The notes beneath the pieces were generated by a model. That model was not told the DNA's origin and searched no databases. It worked only from the letters and a program-made list of their open reading frames with translations. Shown here in pieces: positions 51,691 to 62,169 of a stretch of DNA of 64,000 bases. Numbering within the stretch: position 1 is the stretch's first letter; the number at the start of each line of letters is the position of its first letter. The DNA comes from CAVPEW01 sp963703565. GTDB taxonomy: Bacteria; Actinomycetota; Acidimicrobiia; Acidimicrobiales; VFJN01. The position numbers and the translations under genes are program-made. Location of the stretch: NCBI GenBank assembly GCA_963703565.1, contig CAVPEW010000068.1, positions 1 through 64,000 of the forward strand. The letters run 5' to 3'.

Positions 51691-53188
51691 CCTCGACCGG
51701 CACGGCAATCGACGCGGGGGCCGGCACGGCTGCCGGAGCGCTGCGCAACAACAGGTAGCCGAGCCCACCCGATATGAGGCTGCCCGCGAGGATGCCCACC
51801 TTGGCCGCGGCGGCCAGGGCCGGGTCGTCCATGGAGATGCCGGTCACGAACAGCGCCACGGTGAACCCGACGCCAGCACATACGGCGACGCCGACCAGGT
51901 GGCGCCAGCTGGCTCCTTCGGGCAACCGGCCCAGCCCGGCCCGCACGGCCAGGACCGACGCACCCAGCACCCCAACCGTCTTGCCGACCACCAGGCCCAC
52001 GGCGACGCCGAGGGTCACCGGGTCGTCCACCAGGCCGGTCAGTGCGTCGCCCGACAGCGACACGCCGGCGTTGGCGAAGGCGAACAGCGGGACGATCAGG
52101 TAGGACACCCAGGGCCCCAGCCCCCGTTCGAGGCGGGCCAGCGGGCTCGTCGAGAGCAGGGCGAGGCGACCGACCTCGCTGATGGCGAGATCGTTGGCCT
52201 CGAACTCACCCTGGGTCAGCACGCTGTCGTAGTAGGCCCGCTCGATGTCGTAGGAGAGCCTGCGCGAGTCCGGCGCGAACCGCCTCGGCGAGCGCATCGA
52301 CCACGCCGGGGTGAGCAGGCCCAGAGCGACGCCCACCAGGGTGGCGTGCACGCCGGATTCGAGCATCGCCAGCCAGGCGAAGGCACCCACGCCGAGGTAG
52401 GGGGCCAGGGCCGTGACGTCGGCCCGGCGCATCGCGGCGGCGCCGCCGAGAGCCGCCAGGGCCAGGGCGAGCCACCCCAGGGACAGGTCCGACGTGTAGA
52501 AGATCGCGATCACGACGATCGCGCCGATGTCGTCGGCCACGGCGAGGGTGAGCAGGAAGACCTTGGCCGCCACGGGCACCCGGTCGCCCACGAGGGTCAC
52601 AATCCCCACGGCGAAGGCGATGTCGGTCGCCATCGGGATGCCCCACCCCTGCCCGCCGGCCGAGCCGGCGTTGAACGCCGTGAAGATGAGCGCTGGCACC
52701 ACCATTCCCCCGAGAGCCGCCGTGACCGGCAGCGCCACCGACCGTGGGTCGCGCAGGTCACCGTGAACCACCTCGCGCTTGATCTCCGCGCCCACCAGGA
52801 GGAAGAAGACCGTCATCAGCCCGTCGTTGACCCACAGGCGCAGGTCGAGGTGGTCGAGGTGGAGCAGCCCACCGAGCTCCACCCGCAGCGGTGTGGTCCA
52901 CAAGGTCTCGTATGCGCCAGACCAGGGGGAGTTGGCCCAGGCGATGGCCGCCACGGCAGCCACGAGCATCACGGCTCCCCCCGCCGCCTCGTTGGCGAGC
53001 ACCTGTTGCAGGGGCCGGACCATCCGCCGGGGGATGAACCGGTCGCTCTCGCTCCAGGTGTGGCGGATCGGCATGGGGGTGCCGGCGCCGGAGGGTTCCG
53101 GGCTGTTCCCGTCGAGGTGGGCGCTGGCCCCGTTGCTCGACGGGACAACGCCGTCGTGGGTGCCGTCGCCGGGCCGCTGGTTCGCCAC
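51677..53188 (-). CDS. nhaA: Na+/H+ antiporter NhaA
   Basis: A 503-residue NhaA. Core features: RMVRPLQQVLANEAAGG before TM1, VNDGLMTVFFLLVGAEIKREVVHGDL, the transport-site aspartates in FAVGIVTLVGD and TLAVADDIGAIVVIA, and the late FANAGVSL. GTG at 53188 follows a clear GGAGG site at five bases; starting at ATG 53074 would remove ~38 polar residues. It exchanges 2 H+ for Na+ at alkaline pH and complements the Mrp complex. Confidence 0.92.
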   Translation of the reverse strand: MANQRPGDGTHDGVVPSSNGASAHLDGNSPEPSGAGTPMPIRHTWSESDRFIPRRMVRPLQQVLANEAAGGAVMLVAAVAAIAWANSPWSGAYETLWTTPLRVELGGLLHLDHLDLRLWVNDGLMTVFFLLVGAEIKREVVHGDLRDPRSVALPVTAALGGMVVPALIFTAFNAGSAGGQGWGIPMATDIAFAVGIVTLVGDRVPVAAKVFLLTLAVADDIGAIVVIAIFYTSDLSLGWLALALAALGGAAAMRRADVTALAPYLGVGAFAWLAMLESGVHATLVGVALGLLTPAWSMRSPRRFAPDSRRLSYDIERAYYDSVLTQGEFEANDLAISEVGRLALLSTSPLARLERGLGPWVSYLIVPLFAFANAGVSLSGDALTGLVDDPVTLGVAVGLVVGKTVGVLGASVLAVRAGLGRLPEGASWRHLVGVAVCAGVGFTVALFVTGISMDDPALAAAAKVGILAGSLISGGLGYLLLRSAPAAVPAPASIAVPVEAGQL

Positions 53189-53193
53189 GAGAG

Positions 53194-53216
53194 CCTCCGT
53201 CCACGGGCACTGACGG
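53194..53216 (-). promoter_or_regulatory. hairpin overlapping the nhaA ribosome site
   Basis: On the minus strand, CCGTC-N10-GACGG forms a 5-bp stem whose 3' arm runs into the GGAGG ribosome site of nhaA. It could modulate translation. I cannot show that it belongs to a sodium riboswitch class. Confidence 0.35.
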
Positions 53217-53327
53217 TTCGCGCCTGTCGCGTACCTGAACCGCCCAGACGGTAGGGAGGGGCCGTTTCGGCGCGGTGGAGCGTGTGTTACGGCCCGATGG
53301 TTGTCACCTGACGGGTCTCTGACTGTC

Positions 53328-53696
53328 TCAGGCCGGGCCCGAAGCCTCGAGCCGCACGCACGACGGGCCGTCGCCCGGCGCTCCGGCCACGCGGTGCAGC
53401 ACTGCACGCGTCGGGTGCACCACCACCGCCTCGCTGCCAGGGGCGGCGTCGCCGTCGACCAGCAGCGAGTAGGGCTCGCCCGGGGCACCCGGCCAGATCA
53501 CGGTCACCGTCGGGCGGGCCGACGCGTTGGCCCGGGTCGTGCGCCCGGCGCTGGCTTCGAGCGCGTCCGCGCGCCAGCTCACCAGGGTCGAGGTCACGTG
53601 GGGAGCGCCGTCGTCTCCCACGGTGACGAGGAACGCCCGCTCCCGGCGGGCCTCGATCTCGGGGACCAGCTCGTCGAGCGCCACGGGCAGGCTCAC
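53328..53696 (-). CDS. pyridoxamine-5'-phosphate-oxidase-fold (FMN/F420-type) protein
   Basis: About 122 residues forming a split-barrel flavin- or F420-binding fold: FLVTVGDDGAPHVTSTLVSW, then NASARPTVTVIWPG and YSLLVDGDA. These small actinobacterial proteins are often F420-dependent reductases or heme/biliverdin-related; which one is not decidable. GTG 53696 gives the family N-terminus; a TTG at 53780 is unlikely because it overlaps the divergent pirin start. Confidence 0.75.
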   Translation of the reverse strand: MSLPVALDELVPEIEARRERAFLVTVGDDGAPHVTSTLVSWRADALEASAGRTTRANASARPTVTVIWPGAPGEPYSLLVDGDAAPGSEAVVVHPTRAVLHRVAGAPGDGPSCVRLEASGPA

Positions 53697-53779
53697 CTGG
53701 ACCAGGCTAGGGGTCGTAGCAGGAACAAGCGGGACCGAGCCGGAGTTGTTACTTGTGTTCGCAACTATTTGGAGGTCCA

Positions 53780-54742
53780 ATGCCTGCCGTGACCGCCGAC
53801 CCGCTCACCGTCCCGCGCCTGGTGGAGGCCGGGGCAGACGTCGTGCAGCGGCCCGTCCGGTCGCTCACCAGCGCGCCATCGGCCCTCGAAGGCGAGGGCT
53901 TCCCGGTCCGGCGAGCCTTTGCGGGGGTCGCCCTTCGCGACCTCGACCCGTTCGTGCACATGGATCAGATGGGAGAGGTGGACTACGCGCCGGGCGAACC
54001 CCGAGGGACCGACTGGCACCCGCACCGGGGCTTCGAGACCGTCACGTACATGCTCGACGGCACCCTGGTCCACCAGGACTCCAACGGCGGGGGCGGCACG
54101 ATCAGTGACGGGGCGACCCAGTGGATGACCGCCGGGGCGGGGATCCTGCACATCGAGACCCCTCCCGAGGCGCTCGTGGTGAGCGGCGGGCTGTTCCACG
54201 GGATCCAGCTGTGGGTGAACCTGCCGGCCAACCGCAAGATGGTCGATCCCCGCTACCAGGACCTCGACGCCGACCAGGTGGTCCTGGCCGGCTCGGCCGA
54301 CGGCGGGGCGCTCGTGCGCCTGATCGCCGGCGAGCTCGGCGGACGGCGGGGCCCGGGCGAGACCTACTCGCCCATCACGATGGTCCACGTCACCCTGGCG
54401 CCCGGGGCCCGCGTGGCGCTCCCCTGGCCGGAGGACTTCAACGCCTTGATCTATGGCCTAGCCGGCCAGGGCGAGGTCGGTTCGGGCCGAACGGCGCTTC
54501 GCACCGGGGATCTCGCCGTGCTCGGCGCCGGTGGCGCCGTGGTGCTCGCCAACCCGGCATCGCTCGAAGTCGACGTGCTGGTCCTGGGCGGCCGGCCCAT
54601 CGGAGAGCCGGTCGCCGCGCACGGGCCCTTCGTGATGAACACCCGGGCGGAGCTGGCCCGGGCAATGGAGGACTTCCGTGCCGGCCGCCTCGGCACCGTG
54701 CCCGCCGGCGGCCTGCGGCCCTACCGCAGAGCGGAGCGCTGA
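53780..54742 (+). CDS. pirin-family cupin protein
   Basis: A 320-residue bicupin. The metal site is in DWHPHRGFETVTYMLDG (two His and a Glu), with LFHGIQLWVNLPANRKMVDPRYQ typical of pirins. Some pirins are quercetin dioxygenases, others redox-sensitive co-regulators. ATG at 53780 has a GGAGG site five bases before it. It overlaps the convergent hspR gene by 22 bases at the 3' end. Confidence 0.9.
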   Translation: MPAVTADPLTVPRLVEAGADVVQRPVRSLTSAPSALEGEGFPVRRAFAGVALRDLDPFVHMDQMGEVDYAPGEPRGTDWHPHRGFETVTYMLDGTLVHQDSNGGGGTISDGATQWMTAGAGILHIETPPEALVVSGGLFHGIQLWVNLPANRKMVDPRYQDLDADQVVLAGSADGGALVRLIAGELGGRRGPGETYSPITMVHVTLAPGARVALPWPEDFNALIYGLAGQGEVGSGRTALRTGDLAVLGAGGAVVLANPASLEVDVLVLGGRPIGEPVAAHGPFVMNTRAELARAMEDFRAGRLGTVPAGGLRPYRRAER

Positions 54743-55119
54743 CCCTCGAACAGCGCCACCGCCTGCCTCAGCGGGACCAGGTCACGGCGGTACTGGCGGT
54801 GGGTGGCCTCGACCGTGCGGCGCGCCCTGTCCAACGCGGCCTCCAGCTCGGTGCCGAGGCGCTGGACCTCGGCCTCCAGCTCGAGCACGCGCTGGACGCC
54901 GGCCAGGTTCAGACCTTCGGCGGTCAGCTCCTGGATGCGTCGCAGCTGCGCTATGTCGGCCTCGCTGTAGCGACGGCTGCCACCCTCGGTTCGCACGGGA
55001 TCGACCAGGCCCTTGCGCTCGTAGATCCTCAGCGTCTGGGGATGCAGTCCGGCCAGCTCGGCCGCCACCGAGATGACGTAGACGGCCCGGTCGTGGGTGG
55101 CATTCGGTCGTGGGCTCAT
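54721..55119 (-). CDS. hspR: heat-shock repressor HspR (MerR family)
   Basis: A 132-residue MerR-type repressor. The helix-turn-helix/wing is YVISVAAELAGLHPQTLRIYE...GLVDPVRTEGGSRRYSEADI, with GLNLAGVQRVLELE and a coiled coil, as in actinobacterial HspR. It represses the dnaK operon with DnaK as co-repressor in known species. ATG 55119 shares one base with the dnaJ stop. It ends the dnaK-grpE-dnaJ-hspR operon. Confidence 0.92.
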   Translation of the reverse strand: MSPRPNATHDRAVYVISVAAELAGLHPQTLRIYERKGLVDPVRTEGGSRRYSEADIAQLRRIQELTAEGLNLAGVQRVLELEAEVQRLGTELEAALDRARRTVEATHRQYRRDLVPLRQAVALFEGQRSALR

Positions 55120-56234
55120 CAGACCCCCAGGTGCTCTCGCGGTGACGCGGTCGACGCATCCCGCAGGGCTTCGACCGCGGCTCGCTCCTCGGCAGACAGT
55201 CTGGCCGGAACCGTCACCTCGACGGTGACCAGCAGGTCGCCTACCCCCGACTGCACGGGGACGCCGCGGCCCTTGACACGAAAGACGCGCCCGCTGCGGG
55301 TTCCGGGGGGCACCCGCAAGGTCACCGGGTCGCCCAGCAGCGCCGGCACCCTCAGGTCGGTGCCGAGGGCGGCCTCGGGGAACGTGATCGGGACGCGCAG
55401 GGTGAGGTGGCGACCCTGACGGCCGAACAACGGGTGCGGCTCGACCCGCACCGTCACGTACAGGTCGCCGGGCGGCCCGCCGTTGCGGCCCGGAGCTCCG
55501 CGACCCTTGAGCCGGATCCGCTGGCCATCGTCGACGCCGGCGGGGATCCGGACCTTCACCTCGCGGGGACGGCGGGTGACGCCGGTGCCCGAGCAGGTCC
55601 GGCACGGGTCGCTCACGATCACTCCCCGGCCGGCGCACTGCGGGCACGGTGACGAGAACGAGAACAGGCCCTGGTTCTCGTCGACCACCCCACGACCGGC
55701 GCAGCGGGGGCACCTGGTGGGCAGCGAGGGCGGCTGGGCACCGGAGCCCGAACAGGTCGCGCAGACCGTGTCGCTGGTGAGGTGGACCGTGGTGGTCAGG
55801 CCCCGTACCGCGTCGTCGAAGTGGAGGTGCAGGTCGGTCTCGAGATCGGTCCCGCGGTGCGGGCCGCCGCCGCCCCCCGGGCGTCCGCGCCGGGAGCGGT
55901 TGAACAACCCACCGAGGACGTCGCCCAGGTCGCCGACGTCCTCGAACCGGACCCCGCCCGCGCCACCGGATCCACCAGGGAAGCCGAAGCTGGCAGGGCC
56001 CGCCGCTCGCACCTCGTCGTACTCCTTGCGCTTGGCGGGGTCACCGACGACGTCGTAGGCGGCCGAGACCTCCTTGAACCGTTCCTCGGCGGAGGGATCC
56101 GAGGCGTTGGTGTCGGGGTGGTACTGGCGCGACAGCTTGCGGTAGGCGCTCTTGATCTCCTTGGCCGACGCCGTCTCGGGGACGCCGAGCACCCGGTAGT
56201 AGTCCTTCTCGAACCACTCGCGCTGGGGGGCCAT
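55119..56234 (-). CDS. dnaJ: co-chaperone DnaJ
   Basis: A 371-residue type I DnaJ: a J-domain with HPD (YHPDTN near residue 39), a Gly-rich linker (SFGFPGGSGGAGG), four zinc-finger CxxCxGxG-type repeats (CATCSGSG, CPRCAGRG, CPQCAGRG, CRTCSGTG) and the C-terminal substrate domains. It delivers substrates to DnaK and stimulates its ATPase. One-base overlap with hspR downstream, 38 bases after grpE. Confidence 0.94.
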   Translation of the reverse strand: MAPQREWFEKDYYRVLGVPETASAKEIKSAYRKLSRQYHPDTNASDPSAEERFKEVSAAYDVVGDPAKRKEYDEVRAAGPASFGFPGGSGGAGGVRFEDVGDLGDVLGGLFNRSRRGRPGGGGGPHRGTDLETDLHLHFDDAVRGLTTTVHLTSDTVCATCSGSGAQPPSLPTRCPRCAGRGVVDENQGLFSFSSPCPQCAGRGVIVSDPCRTCSGTGVTRRPREVKVRIPAGVDDGQRIRLKGRGAPGRNGGPPGDLYVTVRVEPHPLFGRQGRHLTLRVPITFPEAALGTDLRVPALLGDPVTLRVPPGTRSGRVFRVKGRGVPVQSGVGDLLVTVEVTVPARLSAEERAAVEALRDASTASPREHLGV

Positions 56235-56272
56235 CGCCGCTCACCTCCTCGAGGACCTCGGAGCCATCCGGC

Positions 56273-56868
56273 TCAGTCGCTGACCTTGACCATCGCCGGC
56301 CGAAGGACCCGGCCGTTCCACAGGTAGCCGGCGCGCAGGACCTCGCTCACGATGTGCGCGCCGCCGCCACCGGGCTCGTGGACCACCGCCTCGGCCACCG
56401 CGGGGTCGAACGCCTCGCCGGCGGGCTCGACCCGCACGAGGCCCTCGCGCGCCAGTGCCTGGGTCAGCGCTACCAGGACGGGTTCGACCTCGGCCGAGCC
56501 GTGATGCGCTGCGGCATCGCAGGCGTCGAGCACCGGCAGGAGCCGCTCGACGAACCCGCCCAGGGCGCGCTGCACCTCGTCCTCGGTCCGCCGGGCTGCC
56601 TGCTTGCGGTAGTTCTCGAAGTCGGCCTGGCTGCGGCGGTAGGCGTCGAGGTACTCGTCTCGGGCCGCGGTGACCGTCTCGAGCGCTTCGAGGAGGGACT
56701 CGACGTCGCCCGGGTCCCCGGGGCCGGCCGGATCGGGGCCGGCCGCGGTGTCACCTGCCGCGGTGTCACCGGCCCCGGCCCCAGCCGCGGCGTCGCCGGC
56801 AGCCGTGTCCCCCGCCGCGGCGTCGCCGGGCGCGGTGTGGCCGGCAGGGTGGCCGGCACCCGGATCGC

Positions 56869-56872
<4 letters not shown>
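56273..56872 (-). CDS. grpE: nucleotide-exchange factor GrpE
   Basis: A 199-residue GrpE: a long coiled coil (TAARDEYLDAYRRSQADFEN...) and the C-terminal beta domain (EVLRAGYLWNGRVLRPAMVKV). The first ~55 residues are unusual: an Ala/Gly/Asp/Thr repeat (GDTAAG-type). GTG start overlaps the dnaK stop (GTGA). It releases ADP from DnaK. Confidence 0.92.
56738..56827 (-). repeat. 15-bp degenerate tandem repeat in grpE
   Basis: Codes for residues 16-45, GDAAAG/GDTAAG units repeated about six times. The repeat unit is 15 bases, GC-rich and in frame. Such disordered repeats vary in copy number between strains. Confidence 0.65.
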
Positions 56873-58704
<1,832 letters not shown>

Positions 58705-58747
58705 GGGACTCTCCTTGCGGGAGGGGGAAGAACTTGTGTCGGTGGCA

Positions 58748-58776
58748 ACGATAGAAGTTGAGTCGGTCGTTGGCAA
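58748..58776 (-). promoter_or_regulatory. dnaK promoter, sigma-70 type
   Basis: On the minus strand TTGCCA (58776-58771), 17 bases, then TATCGT (58753-58748), about 43 bases upstream of the dnaK ATG. Both hexamers are close to consensus with ideal spacing. Confidence 0.65.
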
Positions 58777-58779
58777 CTT
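58755..58779. promoter_or_regulatory. HAIR-like HspR operator overlapping the dnaK promoter
   Basis: AAGTTG-N13-CAACTT inverted repeat covering the -35 box and the spacer. The spacer strand contains ACTCAAC, six of seven bases of the HAIR half site ACTCAAG; the other HAIR half is poor. This is a degenerate HAIR rather than a classical one. Confidence 0.5.
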
Positions 58780-58832
58780 CTGTGGCGCTGTCCTCCCGGG
58801 TGGAGCCGGCCGCCGAGCTACGGTGGCAAGCC

Positions 58833-59597
58833 ATGAGCGAGCCCGGGCGCCTCGTGCTGCTCCGCCACGGTGAGAGCGAGTGGAACCTGGCCAACCGGTT
58901 CACCGGCTGGCACGACGCCGACCTCACCGAACGTGGCGCACAGGAGGGCCGTGACGCCGGGGTCCAGCTGGCCGAGCACGCCGTGCTGGCCGACGTGGTC
59001 CACACGTCGCTGCAGACCCGGGCGATACGCACAGCGGAGCTCGCCCTCGGCGCGATCGGGCGGGCCTGGGTGCCCGTGCGCCGGAGCTGGCGGCTCAACG
59101 AGCGCCACTACGGCGACCTCCAGGGTCGTGACAAGGCCGAGACGGCGGCGCGCTACGGGTCCGCGAAGGTCAAGGCGTGGCGGCGCTCCTACGACGTGGC
59201 GCCGCCCCCGCTGGATCCCGACGACGAGCGCAGCGCGCGGCACGACCCCCGCTACAGCGACCTGCCGCCCGAGCTGATCCCCGACACCGAGTGCCTCGCC
59301 GACGTCGTGGCCCGCCTGCTGCCCTACTGGTACGACGCCATCGTGCCCGACGTGCGCTCCGGCGCCACGGTGCTCGTGGCCGCGCACGGCAACAGCCTGC
59401 GCGCCCTGGTCAAGCACCTGTCGGGCCTCTCCGACGACGAGGTCGTCGAGCTGAACATCCCCACCGGCGCGCCGCTGGTCTACGAGCTCGGCACCGACCT
59501 GCGCCCCCGTGACGACCGTCCCGTCGAGCGCCGCTTCCTGCTCGACCCCGACCAGGTCCGGGCAAGGGCGGAGGCGGTGGCCCGCCAGGCCGGCTGA
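58833..59597 (+). CDS. gpmA: 2,3-bisphosphoglycerate-dependent phosphoglycerate mutase
   Basis: A 254-residue glycolytic enzyme interconverting 3- and 2-phosphoglycerate. The phosphohistidine motif is LLRHGESEWN; NERHYGDLQG and VAAHGNSLRALVKHL supply the remaining active-site residues. ATG at 58833. The frame is open upstream into the dnaK promoter but there is no reason to start there. Confidence 0.93.
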   Translation: MSEPGRLVLLRHGESEWNLANRFTGWHDADLTERGAQEGRDAGVQLAEHAVLADVVHTSLQTRAIRTAELALGAIGRAWVPVRRSWRLNERHYGDLQGRDKAETAARYGSAKVKAWRRSYDVAPPPLDPDDERSARHDPRYSDLPPELIPDTECLADVVARLLPYWYDAIVPDVRSGATVLVAAHGNSLRALVKHLSGLSDDEVVELNIPTGAPLVYELGTDLRPRDDRPVERRFLLDPDQVRARAEAVARQAG

Positions 59598-59683
59598 GGC
59601 TCCGCCGGCCCCAGCTCCGGCGTGCCCCGGCCGGCCGGGGGCGAACTGCCAAGATGGGCCGTCGAGTCGACTGGGAGGGATCC

Positions 59684-60313
59684 GTGCGGGCAGCAGGCAT
59701 CGTGGCGGCGGTGGCCGCAGGCGCGTCGGTGCTCGCCGCCTGCACCGACCGCGAAGTGACCGAACCGGACCCGGTGCCCGTGACCACCGAGCGCTTGTCG
59801 GCCGCTCTGGTCACCGCCGGCGACGTGCCCGGATCGACCACCGCGGCCGACGGGCCCGCCACCCTGACCGGAGACCTGCTCACGGGCGAGACCTGCGACG
59901 ACCCCCTGAGCACCCTCTCGCCCGAGCTGCGAGCCGCGACGACGCTGCAGGTGGGTCCCACGCTGGTCACCAACGAGCTCGGCTGGTTCCCCGGCGCCGG
60001 GGGCGCCGCCGAAACGGCGATCCGCGATTCTCTCGGCGACTGCGCCACCCGGGTGATGGCCGACGGCACCCACATCCGGGGTTCCGCCCTGGACTTCGGC
60101 GTGCTGTCCGACGACGTCGCCCTCTCGAGCAAGCTGGAGCTCGATCCCCCCACGGGAGCCATCGAGGAGATCGACGTGATCGTGGTCCGCCGAGGCGACC
60201 TGGTGGGCGTCGTCGTCGCCCGCGGGCCCCGACCCTCCGACAAGGAAGCCCTCGACGCAGCGGCGCGAACCGCGATCGGACGGGTCAGCGGCCTGCACGA
60301 GGACGTGACCTGA
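59684..60313 (+). CDS. secreted lipoprotein of unknown function
   Basis: A 209-residue protein with a lipoprotein signal: hydrophobic stretch then SVLAAC (cleavage before Cys). The rest is a soluble alpha/beta domain of ~180 residues with no motif I recognise. Short signals include LSAALVTAGDVPG and two Cys (GETCDD, GDCATR) that could form a disulfide. It resembles the small PknH-sensor-like lipoproteins common in actinobacteria, without proof. GTG 59684 follows GGGAGGG. Confidence 0.75.
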   Translation: MRAAGIVAAVAAGASVLAACTDREVTEPDPVPVTTERLSAALVTAGDVPGSTTAADGPATLTGDLLTGETCDDPLSTLSPELRAATTLQVGPTLVTNELGWFPGAGGAAETAIRDSLGDCATRVMADGTHIRGSALDFGVLSDDVALSSKLELDPPTGAIEEIDVIVVRRGDLVGVVVARGPRPSDKEALDAAARTAIGRVSGLHEDVT

Positions 60314-60334
60314 GCTGGTGACCTGAGCCGCGCG

Positions 60335-60366
60335 ACGGCGGCCCGCCCCAGGGGACGGGCCGCCGT
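60335..60366. terminator. bidirectional terminator-like hairpin
   Basis: ACGGCGGCCCG-N10-CGGGCCGCCGT is a perfect 11-bp stem between the convergent lipoprotein and amtB genes. There is no T-run, as often in high-GC genomes. Confidence 0.6.
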
Positions 60367-60388
60367 GCGGAGACGATCCTCGAAGGCG

Positions 60389-61897
60389 TCAGCCCAACGA
60401 GGGCGAGGCGATGCTCCCTCCGAACTCCGGGTAGGCCTGAACACCCATCTCGGGCAGGTCGAGCCCGGCGATCTCGTCCTCCTCCGCCGAACGGATGCCA
60501 CCCTTGGTGACGGCGTTCTGGATCTTGAAGAAGGCGTAGGCGACGCCGAAGATCACCGTCCAGATCACCACGACACCGATCGCCTGAGCCGCCAGCTGGC
60601 CCCAGCCGAGCGAGCCGAAGTCGTACAGGATCCCGGTGACGCCCGAGGCCTTGGCCGCCTCACCCTCGTCGGTGAGGTTCCAGCCGGCTCCGTACATGCC
60701 CGACGAGAAGATGCCCACGTAGAGCACGCCGAGGCTGCCGTTGACGCCGTGCACGGCGATGGCTCCCACGGGGTCGTCGATCTTCAGCTTGCGCTCGATG
60801 AAGAACACGGCCTCGATCACGACCACCCCGGAGATGGTGCCGATCACCGCGGCCGCCCAGGGCTGCACGAAGGCGCATGGGGCCGTGATGGCCACCAGGC
60901 CGGCGAGCATCCCGTTGGCCATCATGCCCGGGTCCGGCTTGCCGGTGCGCTGGGTGATCCACAGCATCGACACCACGGCGCCGAATGCAGCGGCGATCGC
61001 GGTGTTGGCTGCCACGGTGGCGAACTGCACGTCGGTGGCGGCGAAGGTCGACGCTGCGTTGAAGCCGAACCAGCCGAACAGCAGGATGAACGTGCCCAGC
61101 ATCGCCATGGGGATGTGGTGGCCGGGCATGGCTCGGGGTGCCCCGTCCTTGCCGAACTTGCCGATGCGGGGCCCGAGCACGATGGCCCCGGCGAGAGCCG
61201 CGGCTCCGCCGACGGCGTGCACGACGCCGGATCCGGCGAAGTCGACGTAGCCGAGGCCGAAGTGGGCGCTGTTGCCCAGCTGGCTCACCCAGCCACCGCC
61301 CCACGTCCAGGCCGCGAAGAGGGGGTAGTAGATGGCCCCACAGAACAGGCCCCAGATCACGAAGCTCTTCCACTTCCAGCGCTCGGCCATCGAGCCCGTG
61401 GGGATCGTCGCCGTGGTGTCCATGAAGGCGACCATGTAGAGGAAGAACGCGCAGGTGGCAGCCAGCATCTCGGGTTCGACCCCGGAGAAGGCGAAGCCTC
61501 CCTTCCAGAGGAACACCCATTCGCCCGAGCCGATGAAGCTGTTGCCGGTCGGCTCGGTGAGCCCTATCAGTCCGGTCGTGAAGCCGCCGAAGGCGAAGGC
61601 GTACCCGAAGAAGAAGAAGCCGACGAAGCCGAGCCCGAAGATGGCGAAGTTGGTGCTGACCACGTGAGCGGCGTGCCTGGCATGGCAGAAGCCGGTCTCG
61701 ACCAGGGCGAAGCCGGCCTGCATGAAGATCACGAGCACGGCACCGATCACGACCCACAACAGGTTCGTCTGGGTGCCCAGCGCCGTCACGGCCTCGACCG
61801 GGTCGACGTCTTGGGCCGACGCGGGACCGGCGGCGAGGACGAGAGCCCCCCCGACGACCGCGACGGCTGTTGCGCCGAGGGTTATGGCCCGCCGCAT
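60389..61897 (-). CDS. amtB: ammonium transporter Amt
   Basis: A 502-residue Amt with an N-terminal signal-like helix and 11 core helices. Conserved sites: the substrate-site Asp in YVDFAGSGVVHAVGG (with one pore His) and the second pore His in AIAVHGVNGSLG. Typical start QTNLLWVVIGAVLVIFMQAGFA. ATG 61897, with its GGAGG site lying inside a 39-codon leader frame. It imports ammonium and is gated by the PII protein encoded just upstream. Confidence 0.94.
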   Translation of the reverse strand: MRRAITLGATAVAVVGGALVLAAGPASAQDVDPVEAVTALGTQTNLLWVVIGAVLVIFMQAGFALVETGFCHARHAAHVVSTNFAIFGLGFVGFFFFGYAFAFGGFTTGLIGLTEPTGNSFIGSGEWVFLWKGGFAFSGVEPEMLAATCAFFLYMVAFMDTTATIPTGSMAERWKWKSFVIWGLFCGAIYYPLFAAWTWGGGWVSQLGNSAHFGLGYVDFAGSGVVHAVGGAAALAGAIVLGPRIGKFGKDGAPRAMPGHHIPMAMLGTFILLFGWFGFNAASTFAATDVQFATVAANTAIAAAFGAVVSMLWITQRTGKPDPGMMANGMLAGLVAITAPCAFVQPWAAAVIGTISGVVVIEAVFFIERKLKIDDPVGAIAVHGVNGSLGVLYVGIFSSGMYGAGWNLTDEGEAAKASGVTGILYDFGSLGWGQLAAQAIGVVVIWTVIFGVAYAFFKIQNAVTKGGIRSAEEDEIAGLDLPEMGVQAYPEFGGSIASPSLG

Positions 61898-61899
61898 GA

Positions 61900-62019
61900 T
61901 CAGCACACCTCCGAGATCGGCGTGAGGCGCACCCCGCGACAGTTGGTGTCGACCGGGCGCGACGACCACAGCCGGAGGGCGGTGGTCACGGACCCGGCAG
62001 GCAGTGCTCGTCGTTGCAC
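61900..62019 (-). CDS. candidate leader peptide upstream of amtB
   Basis: A 39-codon frame from GTG 62019 with an AAGGAG ribosome site six bases before it. It ends in TGA two bases before the amtB ATG. The peptide ends LRLWSSRPVD, a short Cys/Arg segment and LTPISEVC, reminiscent of the Arg-x-x-Val-Asp plus terminal Cys pattern of actinobacterial putative leader peptides found before transporter genes. The amtB ribosome site is inside it, so coupling or attenuation is likely. Confidence 0.45.
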   Translation of the reverse strand: MQRRALPAGSVTTALRLWSSRPVDTNCRGVRLTPISEVC

Positions 62020-62098
62020 GACGGTCTCCTTGTCTGCAGTGTTGGGCGGAAGGGTCCACGATCGGCGTCTGACCCTCGGTGGACCGTAGGCAGGTCCT

Positions 62099-62125
62099 GT
62101 TTCGCCCAACGTTCCGTAGGGTGAC
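62099..62125 (-). promoter_or_regulatory. GlnR-box-like element upstream of amtB
   Basis: On the minus strand GTCAC-N6-GAACG-N6-GAAAC. The 5-base elements with 6-base spacers match the architecture of actinobacterial GlnR boxes (gTnAC-n6-GaAAc repeats). It lies about 80 bases upstream of the amtB leader frame. Confidence 0.5.
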
Positions 62126-62169
62126 GCCAGTTGGACGGATTTCTGTCTTCTATCTGACCCCATCGAGGA

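Noticed and set aside
53189..53327. Sodium riboswitch upstream of nhaA
   Set aside because: A hairpin overlaps the ribosome site, but I cannot align the leader to any known Na+ riboswitch consensus by eye. Covariance-model search would be decisive.
58705..58832. CIRCE element (HrcA site) upstream of dnaK
   Set aside because: No TTAGCACTC-N9-GAGTGCTAA-like sequence is present, and hspR in the operon points to HAIR-type control.
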